NCBI RefSeq assembly: GCF_003350535.1
Contig: NZ_QQBB01000012.1
Coordinates: 20,263 to 84,262, forward strand
Source: Microvirga subterranea
GTDB taxonomy: Bacteria; Pseudomonadota; Alphaproteobacteria; Rhizobiales; Beijerinckiaceae
Length of the DNA: 64,000 bases
Direction of reading: 5' to 3'
Shown here: in pieces, positions 35,430 through 43,936 of the stretch
Layout of the letters: each line of letters opens with the position of its first letter
Position numbering within the stretch: position 1 is the stretch's first letter
Notes under the pieces: model-generated
Database searches by the model: none
Seen by the model: only the letters and a program-made list of their open reading frames with translations
What the model was told of the DNA's origin: nothing
Made by a program: the position numbers and the translations under genes

Positions 35430-36065
35430 TCAGCGCCAGGCAGCGAGGCTGACCTCGCTCTGCAGGTCGATCGGACGGGCGAGGGCAATCGTCAGCACGC
35501 GCTCAGTCACCAGCCGCAGCACGGCTCCGGCCGGATCGGTGCTACCCGTCAGCCACTCGGCGCACACCTCGAGCGAGGCGCTGCCGCCGACCTCAGCGAG
35601 ATGCGAGAGCAGCATGAGGCGCTCGCGCGGTGTGACGTGCACGCCATCACAGGCCGACACGAGCAAGGCATTGGTCAGCCGCGGCTCGGCCCGGATGACG
35701 CTCTCGGGCACCAGCACAAGACGGCGGCCGCTGAACTCGACGGCCCACTTCAGATCGAGGATGCGGGCATGCAGGACCGGGGCACGCCAGCAGGCGCTCG
35801 GCACGGCAACGAGGCTGACGGTGCGACCACCCGAGAGACGGACCGAGCGCAGGACAAGGCCAACCTGAGCCAGACCGAGAGTGTGCGCGAAGGTCTCACA
35901 CCGGGGGTCTGCCGAGACGGAACGGACGCCGGATTGAACGCCCAGCAGCGCGTCGAAGGCATAGTGCAGGGGAGCTTCGCGCCCGAGGCTGGCGACCACG
36001 GCGGCACGCGAGGAGGTCTCAAGTGCACTGGAGGCAGTGACGGGAGAGACGTAATTCATAGGCAT
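35430..36065 (-). CDS. Hypothetical protein with possible TnsA-like C-terminus
   Basis: A 211-residue protein of unknown function. The centre reads LDLKWAVEFSGRRLVLVPES, followed by LTNALLVSACDGVHVTPRERLMLLSHLAE and a short helical domain ending LVTERVLTIALARPID. This layout (a short beta region, a VLVPE-like strand, then a winged-helix-like tail) recalls the end of TnsA-type endonucleases, but the acidic catalytic residues are not evident, so this is only a hint. It is encoded 20 bases before the FtsH-like gene, indicating cotranscription. Confidence 0.55.
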   Translation of the reverse strand: MPMNYVSPVTASSALETSSRAAVVASLGREAPLHYAFDALLGVQSGVRSVSADPRCETFAHTLGLAQVGLVLRSVRLSGGRTVSLVAVPSACWRAPVLHARILDLKWAVEFSGRRLVLVPESVIRAEPRLTNALLVSACDGVHVTPRERLMLLSHLAEVGGSASLEVCAEWLTGSTDPAGAVLRLVTERVLTIALARPIDLQSEVSLAAWR

Positions 36066-36158
36066 AGCTTTCCTGTTCGCCAGCGCGACGGCGTGGCGGT
36101 GATGATGAGCAAGGATGGGAGAAAGGCGCGCAGGCTCAGGAGCCTGCGCCGACCAGGA

Positions 36159-37178
36159 TCAGATCCGACGAGAGGGATCGATGGTGCAGGTTCGCAGGAC
36201 CGCGCCGGCACCCTGGGTCGAGCCCGTGAGGCATTTGGCCAGCCTGCTTGGGTTCTCGAACGACTCGTCACGGGTGACGACGAGTTTCGTCTCATCCGTG
36301 GGATGAGGCTTGAGGACGCCTGTCTCCAGCAGGGTCGCCCGGTGTTGGCGAATGTAGCGCGGCAGCGTCGTGGCCCCGATCGCGCTCACCTCGCTACCCT
36401 TGTGCACGAGCAACGTGCCATCAGGCAGCTTTTCCGCCGTGGCCTGAAGGTCGCCGTAGTGTAGCCGGTAGCGGGTCCCGATCGGATCCTCGGCTTTCAG
36501 GCCTGGGCCACGTCCGCCCTCCGATCCAGTCGAATGAGTGAACGGCTCCTGAGGCATCATCGGATCAGGGGTTGAGCTGAGCCGGGATGGCTTCAGGAAC
36601 TCACTGAAGTCAAAACGCGATGCCGCCGGCGCGACCGTGTGCGGGACGGCGTCACGCTCGAGGACGGGTGGCTCAAGGAAGCGATGCCCCATCGACACCA
36701 GCTGACGGCGAGCCTCGACAAGATAGGCGTCGAGCGCGCGGCGCTCCTCCTCGGACACATAATTGCGCCAAGGAGACACGCCGATCACCAGATCAAGGTG
36801 CGGGGCATGCTCAAGCAGGCTGTTGACGCGCCACTCCAGATGCTTGCCTGCGGCCTCAAACCAGCCCGGCTGCTCGCAGCCGAAGATGACGGCCCAGTGC
36901 CACGCGCGGTCGGAGTCGCGGATCTTGCGCATCAAGCGTTGGCCGACGTTCCTACCCTCACCGCACATGACGTAAGGGCGTTGATCGCTGGCCTCGGGCA
37001 AGCCGATTGCAACGTAGCAGCCCGTCGAATTGAGGACGGGCAGGGAGAGCTCCTGAGGGAGATCTTCGACGCGCATGACCATGACGGTCGGAACCCAGAT
37101 GGGCGCGCGCTGTTTGACCGGGCCACTCAGATTGATGAGGGACATGATGGGCGCTAAAGGCGAAAAGTTGTTTGACAT
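36159..37178 (-). CDS. Degenerate GIY-YIG-like protein with DUF4357 C-terminus
   Basis: About 339 residues from ATG 37178, which has AAAGG 9 bases upstream. Residues 50-130 resemble a GIY-YIG nuclease scaffold: GCYVAIGLPEA, then YVMCGEGRNVGQRL and an E in AAGKHLEWRVNSLLEH. The tyrosine pair is imperfect. Residues 235-330 match the DUF4357 pattern (LHYGDLQATAEKLPDGTLLVHKGSEV onward, ending SRLAKCLTGSTQGAGAVL), a domain common at the end of GIY-YIG and restriction-related proteins. It is the first gene of the cassette leading to the FtsH-like protease, 93 bases before the next gene. Nuclease activity is doubtful. Confidence 0.6.
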   Translation of the reverse strand: MSNNFSPLAPIMSLINLSGPVKQRAPIWVPTVMVMRVEDLPQELSLPVLNSTGCYVAIGLPEASDQRPYVMCGEGRNVGQRLMRKIRDSDRAWHWAVIFGCEQPGWFEAAGKHLEWRVNSLLEHAPHLDLVIGVSPWRNYVSEEERRALDAYLVEARRQLVSMGHRFLEPPVLERDAVPHTVAPAASRFDFSEFLKPSRLSSTPDPMMPQEPFTHSTGSEGGRGPGLKAEDPIGTRYRLHYGDLQATAEKLPDGTLLVHKGSEVSAIGATTLPRYIRQHRATLLETGVLKPHPTDETKLVVTRDESFENPSRLAKCLTGSTQGAGAVLRTCTIDPSRRI

Positions 37179-37998
37179 GAATGCAAACCTTTGACGATGG
37201 CCCACGCCGCTCCGTCTGCAGGACAGTGCCATGACTGAACTAGCCAGGCAGCCAGCAGAGCAGGGGCGTTAAGTCGGGGGAGATGAGGGGTGAAGCGGCT
37301 CAGGCGCGGCAGCCGGACGACTGCAGGCACAAGACCTCGCCGCACGGGATCGCCAGGATCGCGCACGGACGGTTCATCTCAGTTCGACAAGGGGGTTTCA
37401 ATGCGCGCGCAGGCGCGCTACTGCATACAGCAGCCATAGTCGGGTCTCCTTAGGACTCGGACTGTGGTCAGGCACCCTGTCGGTGGTGGTACACCGGCAG
37501 GGGCCGCCCTGAATGGGCAGGCCGTTGCCACGTCGGCTTGGCTGTAAGATAGCGGAATATTGGTTTATTGCAAGTATAAATTCCAATAAACAGAAACGTT
37601 AAAAATCTATTAACGGATGCGGATAAGTTAATCCCCTCCGACACACGCCGAAAGTGGACCTGTTTTGGAGGGCTGAAGGAATTCAGCCCTGCGGATTGTC
37701 CTGCTGGAGCGTAAAACCAGTGCGTCCACCGCTCTGGCCACACTGGCATCATCTTTACTGGTGGGTTGCTCTTTCTGGAACCGCCACACTCCGCAAGATC
37801 CACCAGGAGGGCAGTGATCACTCAAGACCAACTGGTTGCCGCTCTGTGCGCGGGCCGATGGCAAGCCGTGATGGATCCGCAAAGACAGCTTAGGTCCTGC
37901 GGCTTCCCTCAACAGGTCGCGGTCGCCAAAGGCTTCTGCTCGAAAGCACAGGATTGCTGGTTCGGATCCTTCAGCACTCTGCACGTATCGCGCAACGA
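37179..37998. other. 820-base gene-free interval with an AT-rich island
   Basis: No convincing gene. Open frames here lack codon character and homology. Bases 37545-37635 are markedly AT-rich against the surrounding high-GC DNA and lie upstream of the leftward cassette, so they probably contain its promoter or a region of foreign origin. Two in-frame-shifted minus-strand frames (37468-37821 and 37628-38002) encode peptide fragments I could not assign. Confidence 0.35.
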
Positions 37999-39135
37999 TC
38001 ATGTCTCCGAGCGTTTGCGCCCGGCGGCCAGGCGCAAAGAGCCGTTGGCGCCTGTGACCTTCAGCTGATCGAAGTTGAGGTTGCCGAGCTTCCAGGATTG
38101 CAGAACGACGGAGGTGTCACCGATCGACTTCGGCTTCACGCCGCCCTCTGTGGCGCGCTCGATGGTCAGGGCCTTGCCGCTCCAGTCGAGCAGCAGGCGG
38201 TCGTCCGGCCCGAAGCCCGCGCTGTCCCACAACGCCCGCGGCAGGCGGATGGAGGTGTAGAACCGATCCGGACGCTTGGCGTCCCCAATGGATTTCACCA
38301 CAACTACGGCAGCCGCGATCTGTCCCTCTTTGGGCTCGGCCTTCCGCTTACGCCCAGCCCGCCGTGGCGCCTCCTGTACCTCCAGTTCTGGCACAGGCGC
38401 CGGTTCAGCATCGACGCTTGGCGTCAACTCAGGGCTGGCCTCAGCCTTCATCACAGACGGCTGATCAGCGACAGGATTCGCGAGCTGCGGGATCACCTGA
38501 ATGGCGCCTATAACCTGCCGAAGATCGCCTGAGAGACCCTCCGTCGACTCGAGGAGGGCAGGGGCCAATCGTGTGATGGCTTCGATCTGCTGGCCACCAA
38601 GTGTTACGAGCTTGTTCACCTGATCCGCCATGAGCTCCATGGCCGATCGCAAGCCTTTCAGATCCGCTGCCATTTCGGCCAGAGTCTGCTCAACCTCTGG
38701 CGAAAGAGCTGGCGTAGGATGTGCTGGCTGCAGTGCCTTCGGGGTGGGGGATTGAGGTGGTTTGGCTTCCTTCGGGCGGAAGACCTCGGCGGCCAGAGCC
38801 TCAGGCTTGCCCAAGTGCCGGGCCAGAATGTCGGCTGTGTCCTGGTGCCGCTTGTCCGCAGCTCTGGTCTCAGGACGCGGGGCTGCCGACTTGGTCTTCT
38901 GAGCGTGCCGTGGTCGTCCTAAGCAGGCTGAGCAGACATCAAAGGAGGGAGCACGGCCGAGCAGCCAGCCGCGCTCGTTGAAGTAGCCTTTGACCACGTC
39001 AGTACCGGTAGGCTTGGAGGCTTCATAGACATCCGTGCTGGCACATTCCGAGCAGCGGATCTTGAAGCGGAACTTGGAGGGCGCGCCGCCGCTACGGGTA
39101 ATCTGCGGCTCGAACTGACGTGCGATGCCGGGCAT
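37999..39135 (-). CDS. Hypothetical protein with CxxC pairs and AbrB-like C-terminus
   Basis: A 378-residue protein of unknown function. The N-terminus has two CxxC pairs (FKIRCSECAS near residue 28 and DVCSACLG near 68), predicting one zinc ribbon. The middle is proline/alanine-rich with a helical segment (LAEMAADLKGLRSAMELMADQVNKLV) that could oligomerise. The C-terminal 90 residues (RFYTSIRLPRALWDSAGFGPDDRLLLDW then LTIERATEGG) look like a short beta-rich domain reminiscent of AbrB/SpoVT-like folds. A DNA-associated role is plausible but unproven. It stands alone, separated from the cassette by 820 bases. Confidence 0.6.
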   Translation of the reverse strand: MPGIARQFEPQITRSGGAPSKFRFKIRCSECASTDVYEASKPTGTDVVKGYFNERGWLLGRAPSFDVCSACLGRPRHAQKTKSAAPRPETRAADKRHQDTADILARHLGKPEALAAEVFRPKEAKPPQSPTPKALQPAHPTPALSPEVEQTLAEMAADLKGLRSAMELMADQVNKLVTLGGQQIEAITRLAPALLESTEGLSGDLRQVIGAIQVIPQLANPVADQPSVMKAEASPELTPSVDAEPAPVPELEVQEAPRRAGRKRKAEPKEGQIAAAVVVVKSIGDAKRPDRFYTSIRLPRALWDSAGFGPDDRLLLDWSGKALTIERATEGGVKPKSIGDTSVVLQSWKLGNLNFDQLKVTGANGSLRLAAGRKRSET

Positions 39136-39392
39136 CTGGCTAATCCTGATCGTTGAAAAAGGTTTTCAGGCCGAGGAAGATGCAGTGTCCTGATCTCTCG
39201 GCCCGCAATAGAGGTGTAGGGATGGGCAGGGGATTAACACCGGTCTCGCCAAATTCCAACCCGTCGGTGTGGGTCTGCTTCATCTGTCTGGAAGGCAAAC
39301 AGGACGGGCACACTTTCAAGCGTACCTGAGGCCGCTATCATCACGGGATGGGCCCTCCTATATCCAGGTGTCATTAGATACAGGGGGCTGAG

Positions 39393-39758
39393 ATGACTGA
39401 GACAATCCAAGGGAGGGCCATCGCCGGCCGGGGCGACGCCGAGAGTATTGCCCTCCAAGTCCTGAACTTCATTGTCTCAGACGTCGATCGGATCATCCAG
39501 TTTCTGAACGTCACCGGCCTTCAGCCCGAGACGATCCGCACGTCAGCGACATCATCGCATTTTCTGCTGGGCGTCCTCGAATATGTGGCGAAGGACGATG
39601 AACTCCTGAAGTCAATCGATGAGGAGCTCAAAATCCGGCCAGCCGCCATCCTGGCGGCCATCGTGCATCTGTCGCCGGAGCCCGAGATGAAGCCGCTCGA
39701 TAGGGATAAGAAGGTCGACACGGCCCCTCAACTGCCGAGGCGTAACCTGTTCCACTGA
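39393..39758 (+). CDS. DUF3572 family protein
   Basis: A 121-residue protein of the alphaproteobacterial DUF3572 family. The family pattern is seen in ESIALQVLNFIVSDVDRIIQFLNVTGLQPETIR and FLLGVLEYVAKDDELL. It is helical and cytosolic, with no known function. It carries a longer than usual C-terminal tail. The housekeeping copy of this gene normally lies elsewhere, so this is probably an accessory paralogue. A hairpin follows 8 bases after the stop. Confidence 0.8.
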   Translation: MTETIQGRAIAGRGDAESIALQVLNFIVSDVDRIIQFLNVTGLQPETIRTSATSSHFLLGVLEYVAKDDELLKSIDEELKIRPAAILAAIVHLSPEPEMKPLDRDKKVDTAPQLPRRNLFH

Positions 39759-39765
39759 AGGGAAG

Positions 39766-39804
39766 GGCCTCCTCACCCGCCGTTGCCAGGTTGATGAGGA
39801 GGCC
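39766..39804 (+). terminator. Hairpin after DUF3572 gene
   Basis: GGCCTCCTCA (39766-39775) pairs with TGAGGAGGCC (39795-39804) over a 19-base loop. No U-tract follows. Bases 39805-40068 hold nothing I can assign. Confidence 0.5.
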
Positions 39805-40068
39805 TCCCGTTCCGGAAAGCTAGGATTGGAATGCCAGCTTCCGCTCGGAGTGATGCTCAGACCCAAAGACAGTTTCGGCGCAGCTCAAGAAAAAGCATCG
39901 GCTCGCGGCCGAGCCTTCCTGTCGTAGCAATGCTTGAAGGGCAGGATATCAGCGGGGAGGTTCGGCGATTGCAGCTGCATCACTGACAGTCACTGCTTGA
40001 TGCAGAAAGTCTTGATGGTGTTGGAACTGCGAACCCATCTTCGCCAAGTCATCGGAACGAGCTGCTGA

Positions 40069-41019
40069 TCACTTGGCTTGGCCGGCAGAAGTACTGACCG
40101 GCTCCTGAGCCAACACCTGTTCAAGCTGCATCACCAGCGCACGACGTTTCTCTGCACTCAGCTTGTCCAGGTTATGCTGCCGCCATTTGACGGCAGGGAG
40201 ATCCTTGACTGCATCAACGCCGAGCAGCTCCCATTCGGGTTCGCCTCGCTCGAACGAGAGAAGGAAACGGCGGTGGGCATCAGGCATGCCGCCGACGACC
40301 GCTTCAATCATCGTCTCTCTCACCTGAATGAGTTCCTCGATGGTTACAGGAGCCACTGTCATGCCATCGAACCCATGGGTGAATTCATGAGAGATGTCCT
40401 TCCGTGGCGGCGCCAGGACCTCTGCCATCGGGCGGTCATGGCTCAGCAGATAGACAATGAAAGCGGTCCGCAGTGCCTCCGTGATGCCTTCGTTCGCCAG
40501 CAGATCGCGAACATCGAACAGGTCGCGCGGATGCTGGCGGTCGAATGCGGCCACCAGTTTGCCGGCATAAAGATCGGCGAACGACACAACTTGGATTCCG
40601 GAGAACCCGAAGGTGTCCTCGACGTTTGGCGAGACTCCCCTCATCTCAGGCTCGTAGACGCAGCCCCGCAGGACGGGTGTCACCTCGATCTTGATCTGTG
40701 CTCCGGCCGCTTGCACCGTCAGCTTGGTCACGATGCCTTCACGGGCATTGACCACTTCGTTGACGTGGACACGCTGCAGGTTTTGTCGGATGCGACCGGC
40801 GATCCGCTTCATGGCAGCATTGATTCCTGCCAGGGATTCGGGCCGGCCCGCCACCGGCAAATAGGTCAGATCGATATCGACAGACAGCCGCGGCAGGTTA
40901 CGAACGAAGAGGTTGATTGCGGTCCCGCCCTTCAGGGCAAAACAATCTTCCTCCGCTACGAAGGGAATGATCGAGACCAGCAGGGCGACTTGGCGGCGAT
41001 ACTGTTCAGCTGGGGGCAT
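40069..41019 (-). CDS. AbiEii/AbiGii-type nucleotidyltransferase toxin
   Basis: A 316-residue member of the DNA polymerase beta-like nucleotidyltransferase toxins. The motif I region is LKGGTAINLF followed by RLSVDIDLTYLP, giving the G-G-T and D-x-D pattern of the active site. ATG 41019 is chosen because the upstream frame overlaps the partner gene; with this start the overlap is 14 bases. AbiEii toxins transfer nucleotides to tRNA ends or other targets and mediate abortive infection or plasmid stabilisation with AbiEi as antitoxin. The gene order antitoxin-toxin matches the system. Confidence 0.82.
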   Translation of the reverse strand: MPPAEQYRRQVALLVSIIPFVAEEDCFALKGGTAINLFVRNLPRLSVDIDLTYLPVAGRPESLAGINAAMKRIAGRIRQNLQRVHVNEVVNAREGIVTKLTVQAAGAQIKIEVTPVLRGCVYEPEMRGVSPNVEDTFGFSGIQVVSFADLYAGKLVAAFDRQHPRDLFDVRDLLANEGITEALRTAFIVYLLSHDRPMAEVLAPPRKDISHEFTHGFDGMTVAPVTIEELIQVRETMIEAVVGGMPDAHRRFLLSFERGEPEWELLGVDAVKDLPAVKWRQHNLDKLSAEKRRALVMQLEQVLAQEPVSTSAGQAK

Positions 41020-41857
41020 AAAGATCGTCCGGTACGGTGATTTGGTAAACGGGATCGAGCCTGCCGCCCTTGACGAGCATGCGCTTGCCGGTTCCGAGAT
41101 CGACCTTCGCGCGATCAAGCCGCTTCAGCCAGGCATGCTGATGGCGATCCGCAAAGAAGAAGAACAGCCGTTTCACTTTGATGCTGCGGCAGTCGGTGAG
41201 CAGCTTTTCAAGGCGTCGTGGGCTCAAGGTGCGCAGCCCCTCCACCAGCATGTCAACCTGATGGAAGCTCTCATGTTTGGGCAACTCGTCCAGGAGCTCG
41301 AACAGGGCCCGCTCAGGCGTCGACACCGTTAAGGGCCAGTTCCATTGCCCCCAAGGGAGCCGGTTCAGGGTACTATGCCGGCTGTCATTGCTGGAGCCGA
41401 CATCGGTTTCGACATCCCAGTCCAGGCTGGTGAGCCCTATCGTCACCGGGTCGGACTTGAACAGAGTCTGTGACTTGTGGAACTGGAAGGTCTCTTTCAG
41501 GGGTAGCTTGTTGAGCCATCCAGGCGGCGGTTCGCGCCCGTACAGGTGAATTGTCTGCGGACCCTGGGCGGAAACATAGTGGCTGAACCCCTGCAGATCG
41601 AGTGCGGTGCGGCCGCCGACGATGAGTGGCTGTTGCAGTAGGATCTGCAGCGATATGACAACCTGCTGCCAGGAAAGGGTGCCCCAAGGCCGCTTATAAG
41701 TGCCCCGAGCAGGCTGCTCGAGCCAGCCGGCCGAAACATATTGGCTGCGAAGGCTGCTGGAATAGCCATGGCGCTCCATCCAAGCGGCATCGACCAGCAG
41801 CCCTTGGGGCAAGACCTTGTCGAGTTGGTTTAACTTTCCTTGTCTGTGCTCAGTCAT
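41006..41857 (-). CDS. AbiEi-type antitoxin/transcriptional regulator
   Basis: A 283-residue protein. The N-terminal winged helix is recognisable as GKLNQLDKVLPQGLLVDAAWMERHGYSSSLRSQYVSAGWLEQ, and ARGTYKRPW follows. The central and C-terminal regions match the AbiEi/AbiGi antitoxin type (ALDLQGFSHYVSAQG, TVSTPERALFELLDELPKHESF, LSPRRLEKLLTDCRSIKVKRLFFFFAD). It is upstream of and overlaps the toxin by 14 bases, so both are coupled. It should autorepress its promoter. Confidence 0.82.
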   Translation of the reverse strand: MTEHRQGKLNQLDKVLPQGLLVDAAWMERHGYSSSLRSQYVSAGWLEQPARGTYKRPWGTLSWQQVVISLQILLQQPLIVGGRTALDLQGFSHYVSAQGPQTIHLYGREPPPGWLNKLPLKETFQFHKSQTLFKSDPVTIGLTSLDWDVETDVGSSNDSRHSTLNRLPWGQWNWPLTVSTPERALFELLDELPKHESFHQVDMLVEGLRTLSPRRLEKLLTDCRSIKVKRLFFFFADRHQHAWLKRLDRAKVDLGTGKRMLVKGGRLDPVYQITVPDDLYAPS

Positions 41858-41929
41858 GCTTAGCAAAATAGCATGAAGCCAAACCAAATCGCAAGTTTGC
41901 ATTTGGGCCAATTACCTAAGCAATTCTAA

Positions 41930-42175
41930 GTGATCCAGCTAAAATTCAAACTTGAGGATTTTTGGCAAAACTCGCAATGTGGAATTAAGCCGAAGCCCGA
42001 GGGTCGTGAGACTCACGAGAGTGCTTGGACCGAGGCAATCACCGAGATCAGACCTGTGGCGGCGGTCATCTACTTGCTCCAGCTGTATGACGACGCCTTC
42101 AGCGGTGACAGTAGGATCAAAAATCTGGGCGGCTACTTCAGGGCGCTTGTATGCATGATCAAGCCGGCAAGTTGA
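41930..42175 (+). pseudogene. Possible RepC-like replication-protein remnant
   Basis: A short open frame of 81 codons. Residues AVIYLLQLYDDAFSGDSRIKNLGGYFRALVCMI resemble the segment near the end of alphaproteobacterial plasmid RepC proteins, where a GGYLRAL-like motif occurs. The rest is unlike any protein I know, and the frame has no good ribosome-binding site. If real, it is a decayed fragment and would hint that this accessory region was once on a repABC replicon. Weak evidence. Confidence 0.25.
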
Positions 42176-42218
42176 AACCAGAGATCGAACTCTTGGCTAT
42201 GTGGTGACGGCGGATGAC

Positions 42219-42437
42219 CTAGACGCGTGGTGGGAGGTCCTCAATGACGATCTCGTTTCCGTCGACGCGTCTGACATGCTGGCGTGTCCCTTCTGGCAAC
42301 TCGCGGATGATGCCATCACAGACCGCTGGATCCATGTAATGCACCGGGACGCCGAGGCGACGAGCTTCCTCAATCGCGATCAGGCCGATGTTGCGGACGG
42401 CTTCTGCATTCTCGCGGGCTTTCTCGAGGAGCTTCAT
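42219..42437 (-). CDS. Small conserved hypothetical protein
   Basis: A 72-residue acidic/basic mixed protein. I recognise the pattern IEEARRLGVPVHYMDP followed by IIRELPEGT and NEIVIEDLPPR from small proteins common in Methylobacteriaceae-type genomes; no function is known. Its coherent alternating pattern makes the minus strand the coding one; the opposite frame 42201-42455 is a shadow. Confidence 0.6.
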   Translation of the reverse strand: MKLLEKARENAEAVRNIGLIAIEEARRLGVPVHYMDPAVCDGIIRELPEGTRQHVRRVDGNEIVIEDLPPRV

Positions 42438-42487
42438 GTGGGCAGTATACTCTGAACCAGGGTCCTGTTGAGTCTTGATCTCGTTCT

Positions 42488-42721
42488 CTATCCATTTGGC
42501 ATGAGGCCTGGCATCTGGACCTCGATAATTTCGCGGACCAGATCTCCGGCAGCCATTCCGGCGTCGGCATAGTCAGCAAAGGTCGCGCGGTATACCCCAT
42601 CACCCTCCACGAAGATCTTGCATCTCTCCGTGCCGACGAGGACGCAGACGCGAAGGTCAATAGACTTGCCTGTGCCTTCGCCTATTCGAGTGTCATAGAG
42701 TACTTTTGTCGGCGTGCTCAT
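42488..42721 (-). CDS. Small hypothetical protein
   Basis: About 77 residues, beginning MSTPTKVLYDTRIGEGTGKSI. The sequence LRVCVLVGTERCKIFVEGDGVYRATFADYADAG looks like a compact beta-rich domain. It is 50 bases upstream of, and on the same strand as, the previous small gene. I do not recognise the family. The in-frame ATG at 42790 adds a poorly supported leader. Confidence 0.45.
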   Translation of the reverse strand: MSTPTKVLYDTRIGEGTGKSIDLRVCVLVGTERCKIFVEGDGVYRATFADYADAGMAAGDLVREIIEVQMPGLMPNG

Positions 42722-43936
42722 TCCGCAGCATAACACGATAAGACACGCCATGGCAGGTTCCCGTAGTGGCGTGCCACCGCTGGTCCGCATCGGGAAGGCG
42801 AGGAGCCGAAGCCGATGATGAACGAATCCGAGGAGTCAGACTCTGTATAGGTCACAAAGAACCTTGTGAACAAAGCTGGAGTCTCAGCGGCGGAGCAAGA
42901 GGAGCCAAGGGCAGGAACCCCGGGAAAGGCGGATCAGCACATGCTGGGCTCAGAACCGGGAAAGTGTGTCCAATGCACTGGTAACCCAAGCTGATAGCTA
43001 ACGGGATAACATTTCGCATAACAAACATTATGGAACCAAAATGATGGGACAGGTGTTCAGCGGATCCTGGGGCTTCTCTTTGGTCCATCTGGAGCCAAGC
43101 CATAGACGGATGATCCGTGTAGCAGATCTCCATCGGTCATCAATCAGTCAAGACACGAATGGAATGGGCGGACGCAGAGAGCTGCGCCTGCCCCGTCCCC
43201 TTATAATCAGGTGTTCAGACCACCGCCTTGGCGTCGCCCTTCGTTTTGACAAGAAGTTCGTTGGCAGTTTTAGGCTACGAATCCTGACTGCCATCCGCTG
43301 TGTAATCCAACGAATGGGGGTTCCAGTCTCAGCTGATGTTACCCGATCGGACACCGTTGAGGTGTCGCTGTCGGCGAGTTGCTTTTCGTAATCACTTTTG
43401 AGCTGGGGCCAATAACCCGATCGTTCAGCGCTTAGATCCGGGTTGCTGCTTTTCGGTGGGAGAGCCCAAAGCCGAAGCGCTTGTATACGAAGCTTCGCTC
43501 CGAAGGAAGTAAGTATTGATCAAGGCCACAATCCTGCGGCCCAGTGTATGATCCTCCCGGAGGTCGTCCGTGTCGAGGATCTCAAGCCGGATTTCGAAAT
43601 CAGAGTCGCAGATGAGGGTGGCCGCATCCTGCTCGTCGCCGTCTCCCCGGCTCTCCAGGAACCAGCCCTCGTCTGAACTCGGGTCTTCTGGATCGAGACC
43701 CGCATTCAGGCTCTCGACGATGTACCTGGCGAGATGATCGTTGATTCCCGTGCCATCTCTTCACCAAAGATGATCCGGGGCTCGCCGCGGGGATCCCGAA
43801 TGACGTGCTGCCGGTCTCTTCCCGGGCGGGCGATGAAGAGGGTCTATTGTCACGATGGGCTCATGAGCTTCTTGTCGGAAGATCAGTCGGGACAGCTTAT
43901 GCAGTTCCGATGACGAATAGTATTCCTGCCGTCCGA
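42722..43936. other. 1.2-kb interval without confident genes
   Basis: No supportable intact gene. Several short frames on both strands have no homology I can name. Around 43560-43673 the plus frame reads FEIRVADEGGRILLVAVSPALQEPAL, which resembles the end of small DUF6894-type proteins, suggesting one decayed gene. The rest appears to be eroded sequence. Confidence 0.3.

Noticed and set aside
37468..38002. Two overlapping minus-strand frames as genes
   Set aside because: They use the same DNA in different frames, lack ribosome-binding sites and any known family, and lie in an AT/GC-heterogeneous interval.
42766..43391. Short plus-strand frames as genes
   Set aside because: No homology, no good starts and conflicting frames; treated as noncoding or eroded.
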